A stretch of DNA of 64,000 nucleotides from Tupaia tana (Eukaryota; Chordata; Mammalia; Scandentia; Tupaiidae): the NCBI GenBank assembly GCA_026018925.1, contig JAKSZU010000002.1:157537400-157601399 (forward strand). Direction: 5' to 3'. Shown here piece by piece: positions 45,401 to 57,847 of the stretch. Under the pieces are notes generated by a model, which had not been told where the DNA came from, searched no databases, and saw only the letters and a list, made by a program, of their open reading frames with translations. A program made the translations under genes and the position numbers. The stretch's first letter is position 1. The number at the start of each line of letters is the position of its first letter.

Positions 45401-48083
45401 TGCTGTGATTATGGAAGAGAAGGAGGGAGAATGGAGTATATATAGTGTGAGAAACCATGTGTAATCTAGCTATTGTTTTCATAACACAGATTTAAAAAAA
45501 AATTAAAATAATACAAACTACAGAATAGAAAGCGCTGAAATATTTCCCTGTAGGATGGGGATATGCAAGATGGGAAAGCCTTTGCTAAAGAAGGTGGGAT
45601 GCCCTTCTTTGCGGAGGATGGGCCCAGATGGGCAGGCTAAGCTGTGAGTACACAGAAAGAAGCACAGCACAGAGCATCCTCCTACCCTGAAATGCAGCTC
45701 TCTGCCACAGTGACGGTTCTGGCCACTGCTCTGTGGCAAGCACCTAGAAAAGTGCTTACCACATAGTGACAACCAACACATAGGTTCTTCACCAACAGGT
45801 TCATCAGAGTTCAGAATGAAATCCTATGAAGGGTGGAAGACCTGTTGCCATCTCTCCATCCCTTGTCATCTGCTGAAGAGCTAGAAGTGCAGGGTGAGGC
45901 CCCAGAAGAATAACTGAAGTCTCTTCTGACGTAGCTTTGCTAGAACAGACCATGGGCCTTGGTGTGGGGGCGTAGTGGACAATGTGTGCAGGGGCATTTT
46001 GCACGCCATGGGGCCTCTTTCAGAACTGGAACCATGCCCCTGAACAATGGTTATTTAGAGATCAGGTACATGGTGTTCTTTTTCCCAGTTTCTGGGAATA
46101 ATTTTTTTTAGTAGCTCCAAGCAAGCAGGGGACATGAAATTTCTGTCTGCTTATATCTAATTAACGTTCAGTGAGTCTCTGGCTATTTAAAATAGGGAAA
46201 TAATGCATATTTATTCACACATGCTTTGAGATCTGTGGATAAAAATGCTATATTACTACCAACCACAATGAATGCACATACTTTAAATATAATTATCAAT
46301 TACCAGCTACCACCTGTTGAGAGAACTAACTACAGTGACTTTAAACACCATCCTTCCAAATTTCAGAATTGGAAACATTCTTCAATGTTATATACGCTGT
46401 ATTCAACCAATTCATTAAGGAAATTCTTTGTTACTCTTATCAGGACTTGTTATCAGCAAGAGAGTTGGAAATTGAGCTACATGAGCTACTAAAATGCCTG
46501 AGGACCGATAGTCAGGGTCTGACCTTCTTACAATGTCATCTTTCAAAATTCTTTTAAAATGCACTGAAGGGGGGTGTGTATGTGTGTGTGTGTGTACACC
46601 TGTGTATGTAGTATAAGGTCAGATTACTATAGATTAAGAACAAAATTTTGCCTTCTTGGCAAATCACGTATTAAATGGTTAAATGCATACAAAGTAAGAT
46701 GCATTTTTATAAATGCAAAGCCCCTTGTGCAAATCAGTTCATAAACTATGCATAAATAGAAGGTATTATGTTACTCTTTCCCCACCCGGGACCATAGATT
46801 GCAGCTAAAACCATACAACTCTGCTTATAGATGGGCAATTATTACAAGGTTTTTATTCTTCGAACGCTATTAACATTTTTATAGCATAAGCAAAGTTATT
46901 ACAAACAATCTCTAAAATGTGAAGAACGATTTTTCTGAAACTCCTCCCAAGTCCTCGCCTCAACACAAGGCACTATATTTGTTTACCAAAAAGAGGAAAA
47001 AAAAGAGTAAGATTAAAGCTGAAAGAATGCTGCTGGTGTAAAGTCAAGGAAGTTTAAATGGAATTCCATGGAGTTGTTCTATAAAGCATATTTTCTGAAG
47101 TGCAAGGTAACAGAAAATAAATAAGCTTGGGCATTTAAGTCATTGTCAAAACTACTGAAGACATGTTTACACAGTCTGAACCAGGAGGCCATGAGTTCCA
47201 AGCGAGCCAGAGCTAAGGGCAGTCAGTATCGACCACCAACCCAACAGGAGAGTCACTTGGACGTGACCTTTAACACAGGCCCTATTATGGGGGAACTCCC
47301 CACAAAACTTGAGGCTTTCCAGCATCAAAGGGAAACAATATTGGTGCCCTTGCGCTAAAATCTATAAAGGTATCTACACAGATACCTCAGTTACCACATA
47401 ACAATTCACTATCTTGCAGAACAAGACAAAGACAGAAATCCTGCCACCATGCTAGGAGTAAGGATGAATTTCTGAAATCAGCTCCTGTCCCTCAAAAGCT
47501 TGAGAGTTCACCCTAAAAAAATATCTGCAAGTATAAAAATACATTCTCTAAGCACCCTTAACAAATTTTCTTGACGCTATGTTGTCACGAAGTGAAGAGA
47601 CACCTGATAACGAGATAATTTATCTGTGTAAGACACCAATTAGCGGTGACAAGGCTGACTTCATTTCTCATGCTTCCCTTTGAACTGATAGGCCCTCGCA
47701 TGTAGCTTGAAGAGGCACCAGAAGAGAAATCAATAGGGTGGATGTGAAAGGAAATATCTATTCCTAAACACTTGGGTGTCCAATGTTCCGCACGCAACTT
47801 CTGAATTACACATTTTAGAGCTGGAAGGGATCATTTTAAAAATATACATCATTTTTATTGTATCCATGTAAAGTACACAGCATAATGTTATGAGAAACAT
47901 ACAGATAGTAAAATGGTTTACTACAGTGAATTAGATTCTAATTAGCATATCTATCATCTCGCATATTTACTCTTTTTAAATTGTGGGGAGAACAGCTAAA
48001 AAATCTACCCACAGAGCAAAAATCCTGAATATAATACATTATGATGAATGATCTAGACTTGTTCATCCTACATACGTGCTATT
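42461..48083. other. 5.6-kb SINE-free tract
   Basis: No tRNA-SINE of any type in 5.6 kb, against roughly one per 1.3 kb window-wide. A GT repeat lies near 46571-46596 and A-rich runs at 45125-45137 and 45490-45500. Open frames up to 175 aa (44232-44759) show no known motif or repeat bias. The exon hypothesis is not supported. Confidence 0.5.
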
Positions 48084-48102
48084 AATACTTTAGATCTTAT
48101 TT

Positions 48103-48358
48103 TTAAGAGAGAGATTTTTTGCTATAGGGTGTGTGTACTCACTGGAGAGAGAGAGAGACAGACAGACAGAAAGTGAGAAATCATCCTCCAGGGGGTATGA
48201 CCATGCCGCAATCCCTTCTCCTCCATTCTCCTCTTGGGATTTTGGGCACGCACACACACATCCCCAGTGTGAGTTTTAAGTCACTGGGTCTGGGATTTGA
48301 ACCACATTCGACTATGCAGGAGTCAAGCAATGCAAGCATTACACCATCTGCTGGTCCC
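48103..48358 (-). mobile_element. type A tRNA-SINE
   Basis: 'ttgctatagggtgtgtgtac', 'ccatgccgcaatcccttctc', head complement 'attacaccatctgctggtcc'. Imperfect duplication aatactttagatctt/aatattttgtatctc at 48084 and 48359. Confidence 0.87.
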
Positions 48359-48429
48359 AATATTTTGTATCTCTTGACCTACACCTTTCTATCCTCCCTA
48401 CTCCTCTCCCTGGTACCACTGTTTTACTC

Positions 48430-48698
48430 CTTCTTTTTTTAAATTTATTTTAATTTTTTTATATAAGAGATTTTTTTGCTAGAGGGTGCATGCACTAGCC
48501 AGAAAGACAGAGAAAGTGAAAAAACACTCCCCAGGGTATGGCTATGCCACAATCCCTTCTCCTCCATTCTCCTCTCAGGATCTTGGGCACCCAAGCACAC
48601 GTGCCCAGAGTAAGTTTCAAGCCTCTAGATGTGGGACTCGAACTTCGTTGGGCCTTATGGCAGTCCACTGCTTTAACCAGTATGCCACCTGCTGGCCC
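48430..48698 (-). mobile_element. type A tRNA-SINE, degraded
   Basis: AT/T-rich tail, 'tgctagagggtgcatgcact', core truncated (CACTCCCCAGGGTATGG), head complement 'accagtatgccacctgctgg'. ctgtttta flanks at 48419 and 48699. Confidence 0.83.
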
Positions 48699-48784
48699 CT
48701 GTTTTATTTTTTAATCTCTGTATATTTTATTTCATTTTTTAAAAATTCCACATATGTTTGAGAGCATGCAATACCATCAAATCC

Positions 48785-48870
48785 ACTTCTGTTTTATTCA
48801 TAAGAAAACTTAAACACAGTGCTGAAAGTAAAGTGATTTGCTCAAAGTCAGCAGGTACATTCCTACCCCT
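48785..48870 (-). repeat. MIR SINE fragment
   Basis: 'ttattcataagaaaacttaa' with 'gtgatttgctcaaagtcagc' is the complement of the MIR core (tgaggaaactgagg.. / acttgcccaaggtcac). Confidence 0.55.
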
Positions 48871-49894
48871 CCACCCATCCTCATGAAGTGCTGAGATATT
48901 CACCTTACCCTTAATATGCTTTCCTTTAAAGACAATTTCCAAAGCCCTGAACCTCAGGGCTAATGTAACAAGAAAAAGGAGATTTAAAAGTGCTGAAAAG
49001 GAATTTTCTTTTGGGACAGGAATGGTTTGGATGCATGACTATTTTCTTCTTTGCCCTGAAGCCATAAAAAAAAGAAATATTTTTAAAAGGACAATAAGAT
49101 GGAAGGAAAAAAAAAAAAGAAAGAAAGAAACCCTTCACAAATACACAAAGAAAAATTAGACTGTATCTAGTCTTCTTGGTAGCTAGTTTTATGGACACCA
49201 CTGCTTCTTCTCCATAGACCACTGACTCAGCTGGGAGTGAATAGTGGAGAGATCACTGATACCTAAGAATCAGGAAAGATCACGGAGCTCACGCTGTGTG
49301 GCCATGCAGCCATTTCACCGAGTGTGGACACTGGCCAATAACCAGGTAATTGTTGTGATCAGGGAAGAGCCTGAGGCCCTAAAAGTCCAGGTGTTGGGAC
49401 CAGTATTGAGGACTAGTAACTCTGAGAAACCACTGGGGAAAAACAAAAAGACTGCCGATCCTTTAAAGATGAGCGAGAGAAACCAAGCTCGTCAAATGCA
49501 AAGAGTGGAAGTTGAAAGCAAGCCATCACACTGCAGTTCACGGAAAGAAGTGTCTATAGATTTGAGCTGTCTTCGGCAATATCCAAATTTACAAATTCAG
49601 AGAGAGAGATTGATGGGAGATAAAAGATCAGCAGCAAGAGTTATAGCCTGTAGAATGAGTTAAGACAGAAAATCTTAAAAGTTTTTTGAAATAACTGCAG
49701 GAAGATCCTTGGAGCCCTTGCAGCAGTGACTTTTGGAAAGATGTATTATAAAGATCATGCCTAGTGTCACAGAGCAGTCCACACAGAACCAATATGGATG
49801 GAGGCTTTGCCTGGTAGAAAAGGCTGGGTATGCAGCTTCTTCATCCTTCAGTCACAAAATAGGGGTTGATGATTTTCAAGATTCGAAGATGCCT
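48871..49894. other. unassigned intergenic DNA
   Basis: About 1 kb. A 139-codon open frame (49244-49663) is present, but with no known domain or splice-bounded structure that I can support. Confidence 0.45.
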
Positions 49895-49965
49895 TTTATT
49901 ATTATTAGTAGTAGTATTATTAGTAGTAGTAGTAATAGTAGTAGTAGTAGGAGTAGTAGTAGTTT
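49895..49965 (+). repeat. (ATT/AGT)n trinucleotide tract
   Basis: About 70 bp of TTA, TAG and GTA units, at the tail end of an antisense SINE. Confidence 0.9.
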
Positions 49966-50000
49966 CTTCTATGAGTGTCTATACTCACCAGAGGCAGACA

Positions 50001-50002
<2 letters not shown>

Positions 50003-50052
<50 letters not shown>
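50003..50052 (+). repeat. (GA)n microsatellite inside a SINE
   Basis: An uninterrupted GA run of about 48 bp, expanded from the purine tract of the host antisense SINE. Confidence 0.93.
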
Positions 50053-50055
<3 letters not shown>

Positions 50056-50153
50056 CCTCTGCCTGCCCCCTTCCAGAGGAATGGCCATGACACAATCCTA
50101 TCTCCTTCATTCTCCTCTTGAGATCTTGGACACACATGCCTGGCATGATTTTC

Positions 50154-50332
50154 TTTCTTTCTTTTTTAGTTGTTGCTGGTATCATTTAAAAAAATAAACA
50201 AACAAACAAAAAAAACCACATTTATTTATCTATTTATTTGTTGAGATTTTCAAGCTGCCAAGTCTGGGACTCAAACCATTGTCGTCCAACTAGGAATCCA
50301 GTGCTTTAACTACCCTCTCACTTGCTGGCCCC
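50154..50332 (-). mobile_element. type B-like SINE nested in type A-like
   Basis: A-rich/TTTATTTATC tail, 'tcaagctgccaagtctggga', head complement 'accctctcacttgctggccc'. tgattttc occurs at 50146-50153 and 50342-50349, the likely target duplication. Confidence 0.72.
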
Positions 50333-50424
50333 AATGTGGTGTGATTTTCAAGCTGCCAGGTCCAGGATTTAACTATGGCTATGTGGGATCCAGTACCTTA
50401 ACCTCTACACCACCTGCTGCCCAC

Positions 50425-51655
50425 ACAGCTGCATTTTACAAGCAGTTTTGTGTATATATAATATCTCTATACACACACCCACACACATAGACACATACAT
50501 ACACACTCACAATCGGCTTGGTTCTGATTTATTTTAGTTTTTCTCAATTAATATTTTTATTCAAGACAAACCAAGTTAGAGAAGCCTATTTGGGCACTGT
50601 TGAAATAGAAACTCATTAAATTCCATTAGTCATCTTTCTTGTACAATTTTAGTACCTAGATTGAGGCAATCAGGAATAAATAGATCCCTTGCCCTTGGAC
50701 TCATGTCTCCTTCAAGGGCTGGCTTTATACGCATTCATTTCCTTTTTAACATCATCTCCTAGGAATCCAGTCTTTTTTCCCTTTCTTTCCTTTTTTAATG
50801 GACCACCACTTCCTCTACTTTTCCAATTTCCTTTCTCTCAGCCAGGCTATGGGATGGGACGTCCCATTCAGCTTTTCTAACTTTGCTGTCTCGGTAAATA
50901 TGCTATGTTAAATGGTGTCTTCTGCTGAGCTGACCTGATTAGGGCCCTGGTGGTGGATTAAAAAGCTGCCATTGCTGCTAGACTGGATAAAATGCTGAGC
51001 CCTGCGAGACCATGTGTTCTAACTTTCATCAGAGGTATGGTCCACCCCTTTGTCACACTTCAGGATGTCTTGGGTAAGAAAGCCATCTCTTCACTGACTC
51101 TTGAAGCCTTTTCCTTGGGGCTGCAAGTGGCCCTTCAGTGAATGTGGACACATCGCCCCTCTTCTTGGTTGACCCTTTGAAATCCCGTGATTACTGACTG
51201 TCCCTCATTATGAAAGAAAGCTCTTTCCCTCAAAGGACCTCAAGACTCCTAGATGCACATTTCTGGTTGTCTGTTCCATTCATTTACTTGTCCAAGGTTC
51301 GAACCTCAGGAGGACCTAACCATTCCGTAGTCTATTACTGCAGTTTCCAATGTACCACGGAATTTATCTTTAGAAAAGTTCAGGTACCAGTGATTGGGCC
51401 TGGTTCTACCTCTCAGACTGTTTTGCTTGTAGTTCTCTGCAAACATTGTGACCAGGGACTTTTGACAGAAAATCTGAAAGAGCCTCATGCCTCCAGCTAA
51501 CATTCTAGCATCCAGAGACGAGGCTCCATCTCATCTCTGCAGTACATTGATATTTTCCATGTCTAGAAGCCACTCCCTCTATGAAAAATGCCTGCAACAT
51601 CCTTTCTCAGGGACCTCTGCAAAACTTAAATTTGGAACATCCTGAGTCCAAAGTA
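50425..51655. other. unassigned intergenic DNA
   Basis: CA/TA-rich patch at 50448-50512. The rest, including 50940-51540, is unique-looking with no repeat recognised. Confidence 0.45.
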
Positions 51656-51659
51656 AGAA

Positions 51660-51890
51660 TCATCACTGCCATGTACTGAGTATGCCACCACGTCATACCA
51701 GTCACGGAGCTACACGCTTCCAGAGTTTGTTTCATTTAAGCCACAAAACAAAACTATGTGATAGATATTTTCAACTCCAAGTACGGGTGAAGAAAGTCAA
51801 GACAAAGAGGTGAAAGAGCTTGCTCACAGTCTCAAAACTAGTAAGTATATCTGACTGCAAAGCTGATATTCTTAACCTGCATGCCCTCCT
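51660..51890 (-). repeat. MIR SINE, long copy
   Basis: 'catgtactgagtatgccacc', 'tttcatttaagccacaaaac', 'gagcttgctcacagtctcaa', 'aactagtaagtat' and 'attcttaacctgcatgccct' follow the full MIR complement. Confidence 0.7.
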
Positions 51891-52830
51891 GCCTTCCTGC
51901 AGAAATAAACAAGCCCAGCAGGACGAGGGTTACTGTGAGCCATGCCCACACCTCCCAGCAATCCTCTCCCTGCCTCACCTGGGGCCTGGAAGTGGTTTGT
52001 TTATATGGCCAGTTTTGCATTATAAAAATAATTTAAATATATATTAAATAAAATCATTTGAAATTTTATAAACATTTCTGGGAAAATTGATACAATTTTT
52101 ACTTTTAAAAGCAGAGGACTATTTCACTGGGAAGAATACTTTTGATAACGTCTGCTCAGCTACAAGGTACACAAACAACTGTTAGATGATGCATGCCAGG
52201 AAAAGAATCTTCTCCCATTTGAGAATTCCAGCCAGAAATATAGGGCCTGGATGCTCTCCCTGGTAAAACTCACAAAGCCAGGACTTCCTTTTCCATGCGC
52301 TGCCTAATTTTGCTGCTTTTATCCTTATTTAGGAAACTACTCAGCAAGAGAAAAACTGGGTATTCTAATTAAAGGACCTCATCTGCCTACCAGAAATAAA
52401 AATTTTGAGAAGTGATCGCCTCATCTTTCAATTAAAATATTAAAGAAATTTATCGAGTGTTAAAATCGTTCCGAAAGTGGCTTGATTTATGACCTGATAA
52501 TATATATTGTGGGGTACATAAAATAAGTCACACTATAATTGCTTTTCGGAAATTCTCTCAAGTTTTGGATTCTACAGGAGGATAATCTTGGAAGGACATT
52601 TTCACCATCCTTCTTCCCTTGCCTCCAGTCAAATACAGTCACAACAGATCACTTTAATTGGAATGAAACTATCTTTTGGACACTCTGTTGCTTATATTAA
52701 CACACAGAGGGCATTCCCTTAGCTGCCAACTGGTATATAGTAAGTACTAATAATTTACCGGTCAATTTGATTCTTTTTTTTAAAAAAACAATCTATCTCC
52801 ATTTGTGGCAGTATTCTATGACAACATTCA
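51891..52830. other. unassigned intergenic DNA
   Basis: AT-rich, no SINE. Nothing recognised. Confidence 0.5.
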
Positions 52831-52834
52831 TGCA

Positions 52835-52865
52835 TACACACACACACACACACACACGCGCGCGC
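52835..52865 (+). repeat. (CA)n-(CG)n microsatellite
   Basis: A CA run passing into CGCGCGCGC, an alternating purine-pyrimidine tract with Z-DNA potential. Confidence 0.93.
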
Positions 52866-53067
52866 TAAATATAATAGACGTATCTAGTGAAAAGGGCAAC
52901 TGTAAAGATTTATTCATGGCACTTAATGTCTCTGAGTCTCTCCTTGTATAAAGGAGATAATATTTGCTGTCTTCTTCAAAGGGTTTTTCATTTTCAGGAG
53001 CAAATGAGGTCATGCCAGGTGTGTTAAAGCATGTTGTAAACTGTAAGGCATAAACATGTAAGAACAC

Positions 53068-53068
<1 letters not shown>

Positions 53069-53100
<32 letters not shown>

Positions 53101-53102
53101 CA
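53069..53102 (+). repeat. (TTA)n microsatellite
   Basis: About eleven consecutive TTA units. Confidence 0.95.
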
Positions 53103-56100
53103 TTGTCATTGATTTCACTGCTATTTTCTTTACTGGTGTAGGCTGAGTGTTCTCATCACCTATAACAAATTGTAGATCTTCTACATAAAGAAAAAATCAT
53201 TAAAACTCTGTAACATATTTGTTATATTCCAAATCTAGTACAACTTTCATGAATATGTTTCCCTTTAGTGCCTGCTATTCTCTTGTCCAGATCAATATTG
53301 AGGACACAATATGTGCTCTGTGCCAACAGAGGATGTAGGAGTAGAACAACAGAAGGGCAGGAAAAGGGATCTTAACAGTAATTAACTTGTTTTTACCAAA
53401 ACAAGGAAGGCAAGGAATAGATTACACTCTTCCCATCTTGTTTCCCCCTATGGTCTTTTCTTGCTTTCCTCTCATTGGCAAGGTGCTGAATGCAGGCAAA
53501 GACTGCCCAAATATTCAAAACCTGCTTCCTATTTGTGGAGACCAAGCTGTTTTGAATAAACCAGTGGGTGAGGTTCAGAAGATAAACAAAGCTTGACCCT
53601 CTCCCCAGCCGGGCTCAGTCTAGCAGATCTCTCTGTGTCACTGTGGGCTGGAATAGGAGCACATCCCCTCACTGAGACTTGCAGTAAACACACAGTTGTC
53701 TTTCACTTTGGGGACTCTCTCCAGAATAGATTGTGAAGGCACTTTTCCCATCCCAGCATAAATTAAAATGTATTCATAAAAAAGGAAACAGCTAAACGTT
53801 AGACAAACAAATGGAAAAGACTTAGAAGAAAAATTCTTAATAACATTTAACCTGCCTCTGAAAATGAAAGCTCACTGTGAAGTGTGATTTCTTATATTCT
53901 CTTTAGAGGAAACAAAACTGCTTTGTAATGATGAAACACTAACCAAAGCACAATATTATCCTTTATTCTGTGTTCATGATGTGCCTAAACACATTTCCCC
54001 TATATTTTCAAAAAATAGAAAACTGGGTAAAGGAAAACAAACCAGCAAGCAAAATACACATAATGATACACACACACACCACACGCACAGAATCACTGAC
54101 CAATTCCCTGGGTATAAATTGTGTTGATTTGGAATGTGGGAGGAAAGAGTTAAGGGAGATTTGTTGATAGCATATGTGCAGATAATTTTCTACATTTCAA
54201 TGAGTTTTAAAGACCTCCATGCTTCACTGACTATTGTTAAAAACATACTGAATTGGTTATGACAACCTGTGGGTTGGTTTACGCCACAGTCTAAAAATTG
54301 GGAAATTCAGTTTAGAAATTTGATCAATATTCATGCCATCTCACATCATAATTCAATTGGCAAAAATGCAGTAGAAAACTCCCCAGGGCAATCCTGAAGA
54401 ACAACTTACATTCTGGTAGGGTAACATGTGTAAACCTCCTGCTTGGAATCGCTGATGGGGGTTGATGGAAGCCTTGAACTTTAACAAGGACTTCCAGGTG
54501 ATTTGATTGAGGGGTTAACTGTGATAGAACAGAAATGTTCAAATTAAAATGGATATGCCAAGGCAAAAAACTCAAGATGCTTTTTTTAAAAAAAAAAAAC
54601 TCTCCACAAGAACTCTCCCCAAAAAAGCATAAAGAACTGTCAAAATAGGATCTTGCTTAAAATGCAAAAGGTATTTTCAAAGAGAGGATGACATTTGCAT
54701 ACAATATGTGCTGAAGACTGATGATATGCTGAAATGTCTTACTTGTAGATTGAGTCTATATGACATCAAATGCCAGGACTGCAGAAGAAAAAAAAGAAAG
54801 GATTAGAATTTTAGATGGAAAAATATTTCATGATGCCTTTCCCTAATTAATTTAAACATTTGAATACTAGCAAATACTGGAATTTTCAACTTATATACAG
54901 AAGCACGGCCTCCGAAAATAGATGCAGTATATTTTGAAAGGCAGCTGATCATATATTAGTAGATTATACGAGACTACATTTAAAAGACGGAAACTAATAT
55001 AGTCGCAGTGTTACGCTGCCAGCATCATCGTGATTTTAGCTCTGGTATTTCAATTCTAAAATGTTCTCCCATGTGGCCCACCACCAGATTTTGGGTTGTG
55101 GCCATTTTGTATCAATTCCTGGATTATCTCTTCATTTTAGGATGGCTATGAAGTGCGAAAGTCACTTTTCTAAGGTTCCATTTCGATAAAAGTTTCTGGT
55201 CTTTACAAAATAAATGCCATGGCAACTCCTTAAAAAGATAAAATATTCTAATATGATTCCTGATATCTTTAGGCTCAAAGTGGCTACCTTTTAGCAGGGA
55301 GTCCTTCAAGGGAAAATTGCTTGTTTACCGCATGTAACAAAGGCACAGTGTCCTCCCCACCCCTTCTTATTTAGATAAAATCAGCACAAATGAAATCAAG
55401 AACTGTTTAAAAATGTTAACATTTTTCCGCAGCAACGTAACTGGATTTGAGCTGAGGTCCTTAAGCACACACACAGAACAATCCTGCCTTTCACTGAGAA
55501 TTCGAAGTAACTTGACATACATAAATCTTCATTACTTTTGATTAAGGGAAGAGGTAAGACAGAACTCTGCTGGAAGATATGCATATGGAGAGGCTAAGGC
55601 ACTCGGAAGCACGATGCTCCTGGAGGGTAAAATCCACTGACAGGATTTTCCTAATCAGCAAAGGGAGGTCTGTCTTAGTCACTTATGCCAGGGCTTAAAA
55701 CTTACTCTAAATCACACTTAATAATAATCTCTCAAGAAGAAAAATACTCTTTATATGATGACCTTCACAAAGCTATTGATTTTTATTTTATAACATATCG
55801 TACACTATTCATGGCCGGTTACTAAAGGGAAAATTTAAAGGGAAAAGGGACAACATAGAAAGGTATACACTCTCTTTTGCCATTAGGTAATTATAAAATA
55901 TCCTGTAATGTTATCAAAAAAGCTACTATGTTTACCCATGTTTTTGATTTGTAAGTAAATCTTTCAACCCGTCAAGGGGTCTCGGGCTCATGGGGAGGGC
56001 GAACCTTCAGTACAGTTTGCCAGCAGTCTGTAGTAGCACGGCTTCCCACCCAACGCTCGTGCATCCGGACAATACGCAGCACGATCCCAGAGGAGACTGC

Positions 56101-56732
56101 ACAAAGAAGGAAAGGGTGAGAAGATCCTGCTTTGTCAGGGCCTGGAAAGCTCCACACCAGAGAGCTGCGACCAGGCCCCGGGCTTCTTTATCAAGCAGAC
56201 TTTTTAACGAGCCACCAAAACAGAAGCTGCTTCTCGGGACCAAAGGACTAATCTATTCTCTTGATTGGATACGGCCAGATTTAAAGTTGAGTTGTGCAAA
56301 ATATTTCCCAGAAAAGTGATAAACCCACAAAAAGAGGCATATTAAATATTCATTCTAAAGTAGAAAAAAATCTTGACAAATATAAAAATGATCTTCCAAA
56401 ACAGAGGTTCCCTCCCCACCCTTAGGAGTGAGCAGACTTCATCATTAGACTGACTGACAGCGAAACTTGATAAATGTCAATTTGCATGAGTTTGCAATGT
56501 AAACTGAAACAATTATTTTAAACCATCACTTGGATATTTTAAAATTGGATTTTAAAGAAGCCTGATCTTGTGTGTTTTCTTAGGTTGGATTTTAAATGCC
56601 ACCATTAGAATGGAAGCTTTCAGGTTTTCAGGTTTTAACTCATATTATGTGGTTTTGAGGTATTTGTTGACAATATTTAAACCTATAATCATCATCAGGG
56701 TTTTCTTCATTTTCAGTTACTTAGTTCTCTTT
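53103..56732. other. 3.6-kb SINE-free tract
   Basis: No transposon recognised. 55970-56330 is GC-richer than its surroundings with open frames on both strands (109 and 78 aa), but no motif, splice signals or CpG island strong enough to call a gene. Confidence 0.45.
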
Positions 56733-56747
56733 AAAATATATATTTCT

Positions 56748-57033
56748 AGGGGACCAGAAGATGGTGTAATGCTTACATTGCTAGAGTCTCACATAGTCGA
56801 CCCGGGTTCAAGTCCCAGACCAAGCAGCTTAAAACTCACAGCCAGTGTGTGCGCGTGCATGCCCAAAATCCTGACAGGAGAATGCAGGAGAAGGCATTGC
56901 AGTGTGGCCATCTGCCCCGGGCGGGGTGGGGGGGGTGACTTCTCACTTTTGTCCCTCTGTCTCTCTCTGTCTCTCCAGCAAGTTCAAGTGTCCTATAGCA
57001 AAAATCTATCTAAAAATTTTAAAAAAAATAAAC
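56748..57033 (+). mobile_element. type A tRNA-SINE
   Basis: Head 'ggggaccagaagatggtgta', B box GGTTCAAGTCC, G-rich disrupted core 56912-56935, end 'tcctatagcaaaaatctatc'. Duplication aaaatatatatttct/aaaatacatattttt at 56733-56747 and 57034-57048. Confidence 0.87.
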
Positions 57034-57128
57034 AAAATACATATTTTTAAAATGCCAGATAATACATACATGTGAATTAAATTAATTATAACATAATCTT
57101 TGCTCCCCTACCTATTTCTAATAATACA

Positions 57129-57198
57129 TTGGGTTGTTGGAAAAGTCATGACACATATTTACATAGAAAAATAAATCATGATTTCTCTGACAACCTAA
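57129..57198 (-). mobile_element. mariner-like MITE, copy 2
   Basis: 70-bp element, TTGGGTTGTTGGAAAAGTCA to TCTGACAACCTAA, followed by TA and preceded by CA (decayed TA). Its complement aligns with copy 1 at 24053-24117, including the internal tttctatgtaaa. Confidence 0.82.
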
Positions 57199-57454
57199 TA
57201 TTTTTCTTACTATAATCAAGGTTACTGGTATCATAAAATTTTCTTTTTTTTCCTGGTTTTTATACATGATGTTTGCAAATATATTAGGTGTTCTTTTTCA
57301 ACTTATTTAACAACTGAAATAGGGACTGACTAAATTATCACTCATCAATTGGCTTGTATAATATGAAATCACCAATATTTGACCCTTGTTGACCTACTAA
57401 ATGGTAGTCTCATATGGCCTAACCTAATTCGGCTGAATTTTATGCAGTAGTAAA
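57199..57454. other. unassigned intergenic DNA
   Basis: AT-rich, nothing recognised. Confidence 0.5.
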
Positions 57455-57575
57455 AATCGTGGACTTTGAAGATGCTGACTGCATGACTTCGACCTATTTA
57501 TCCTAAGTTTTGTCTCCTTGCTTACAGATAAGGATCATCATACCCACTCGTCAAGGTCATCAGGCAGTTTAAACA
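57455..57575 (+). repeat. MIR SINE fragment
   Basis: 'gtggactttgaagatgctga', 'tgcatgacttcgacctattt' and 'ttacagataaggatcatcat' match the MIR order. Confidence 0.55.
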
Positions 57576-57847
57576 TGGTCATTTATACATGTCTGCATTT
57601 ACTAACTCCCATGAAGCCATCAGGAAACTACTATAAAAAGTGGAAGAGCAACAGTAGCCTCTATGACATATTTAATGGTAACTAAAGTTAAAGTATCTTT
57701 AAAAGGCTATAGGGTTCACTAGGACACCAAACACGTTTTCCTTCCATGTGCCAAGATTATAGCCAAAATGGCATGAAGCTGTCAGGATATCTTCCTGCAC
57801 CCTTGCATGGGGAGCAAGTTCCAGTGCTGGTTCAAAATACAGTTTCT

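Larger units (their letters stand above)
49966..50424 (-). mobile_element. type A-like SINE, interrupted
   Basis: 'tctatactcaccagaggcag', a long GA tract, 'ccatgacacaatcctatctc', 'cacatgcctggcatgatttt' then, after a nested copy, 'tcaagctgccaggtccagga' and 'acaccacctgctgccc'. Confidence 0.78.

Noticed and set aside
49244-49663. 139-codon open frame, somewhat protein-like composition
   Set aside because: I recognise no family and see no exon boundaries or second supporting exon nearby.
56007-56243. CpG island or promoter near 56 kb
   Set aside because: Locally GC-richer, but CpG density is modest, and no TATA, Inr or exon follows that I can support.
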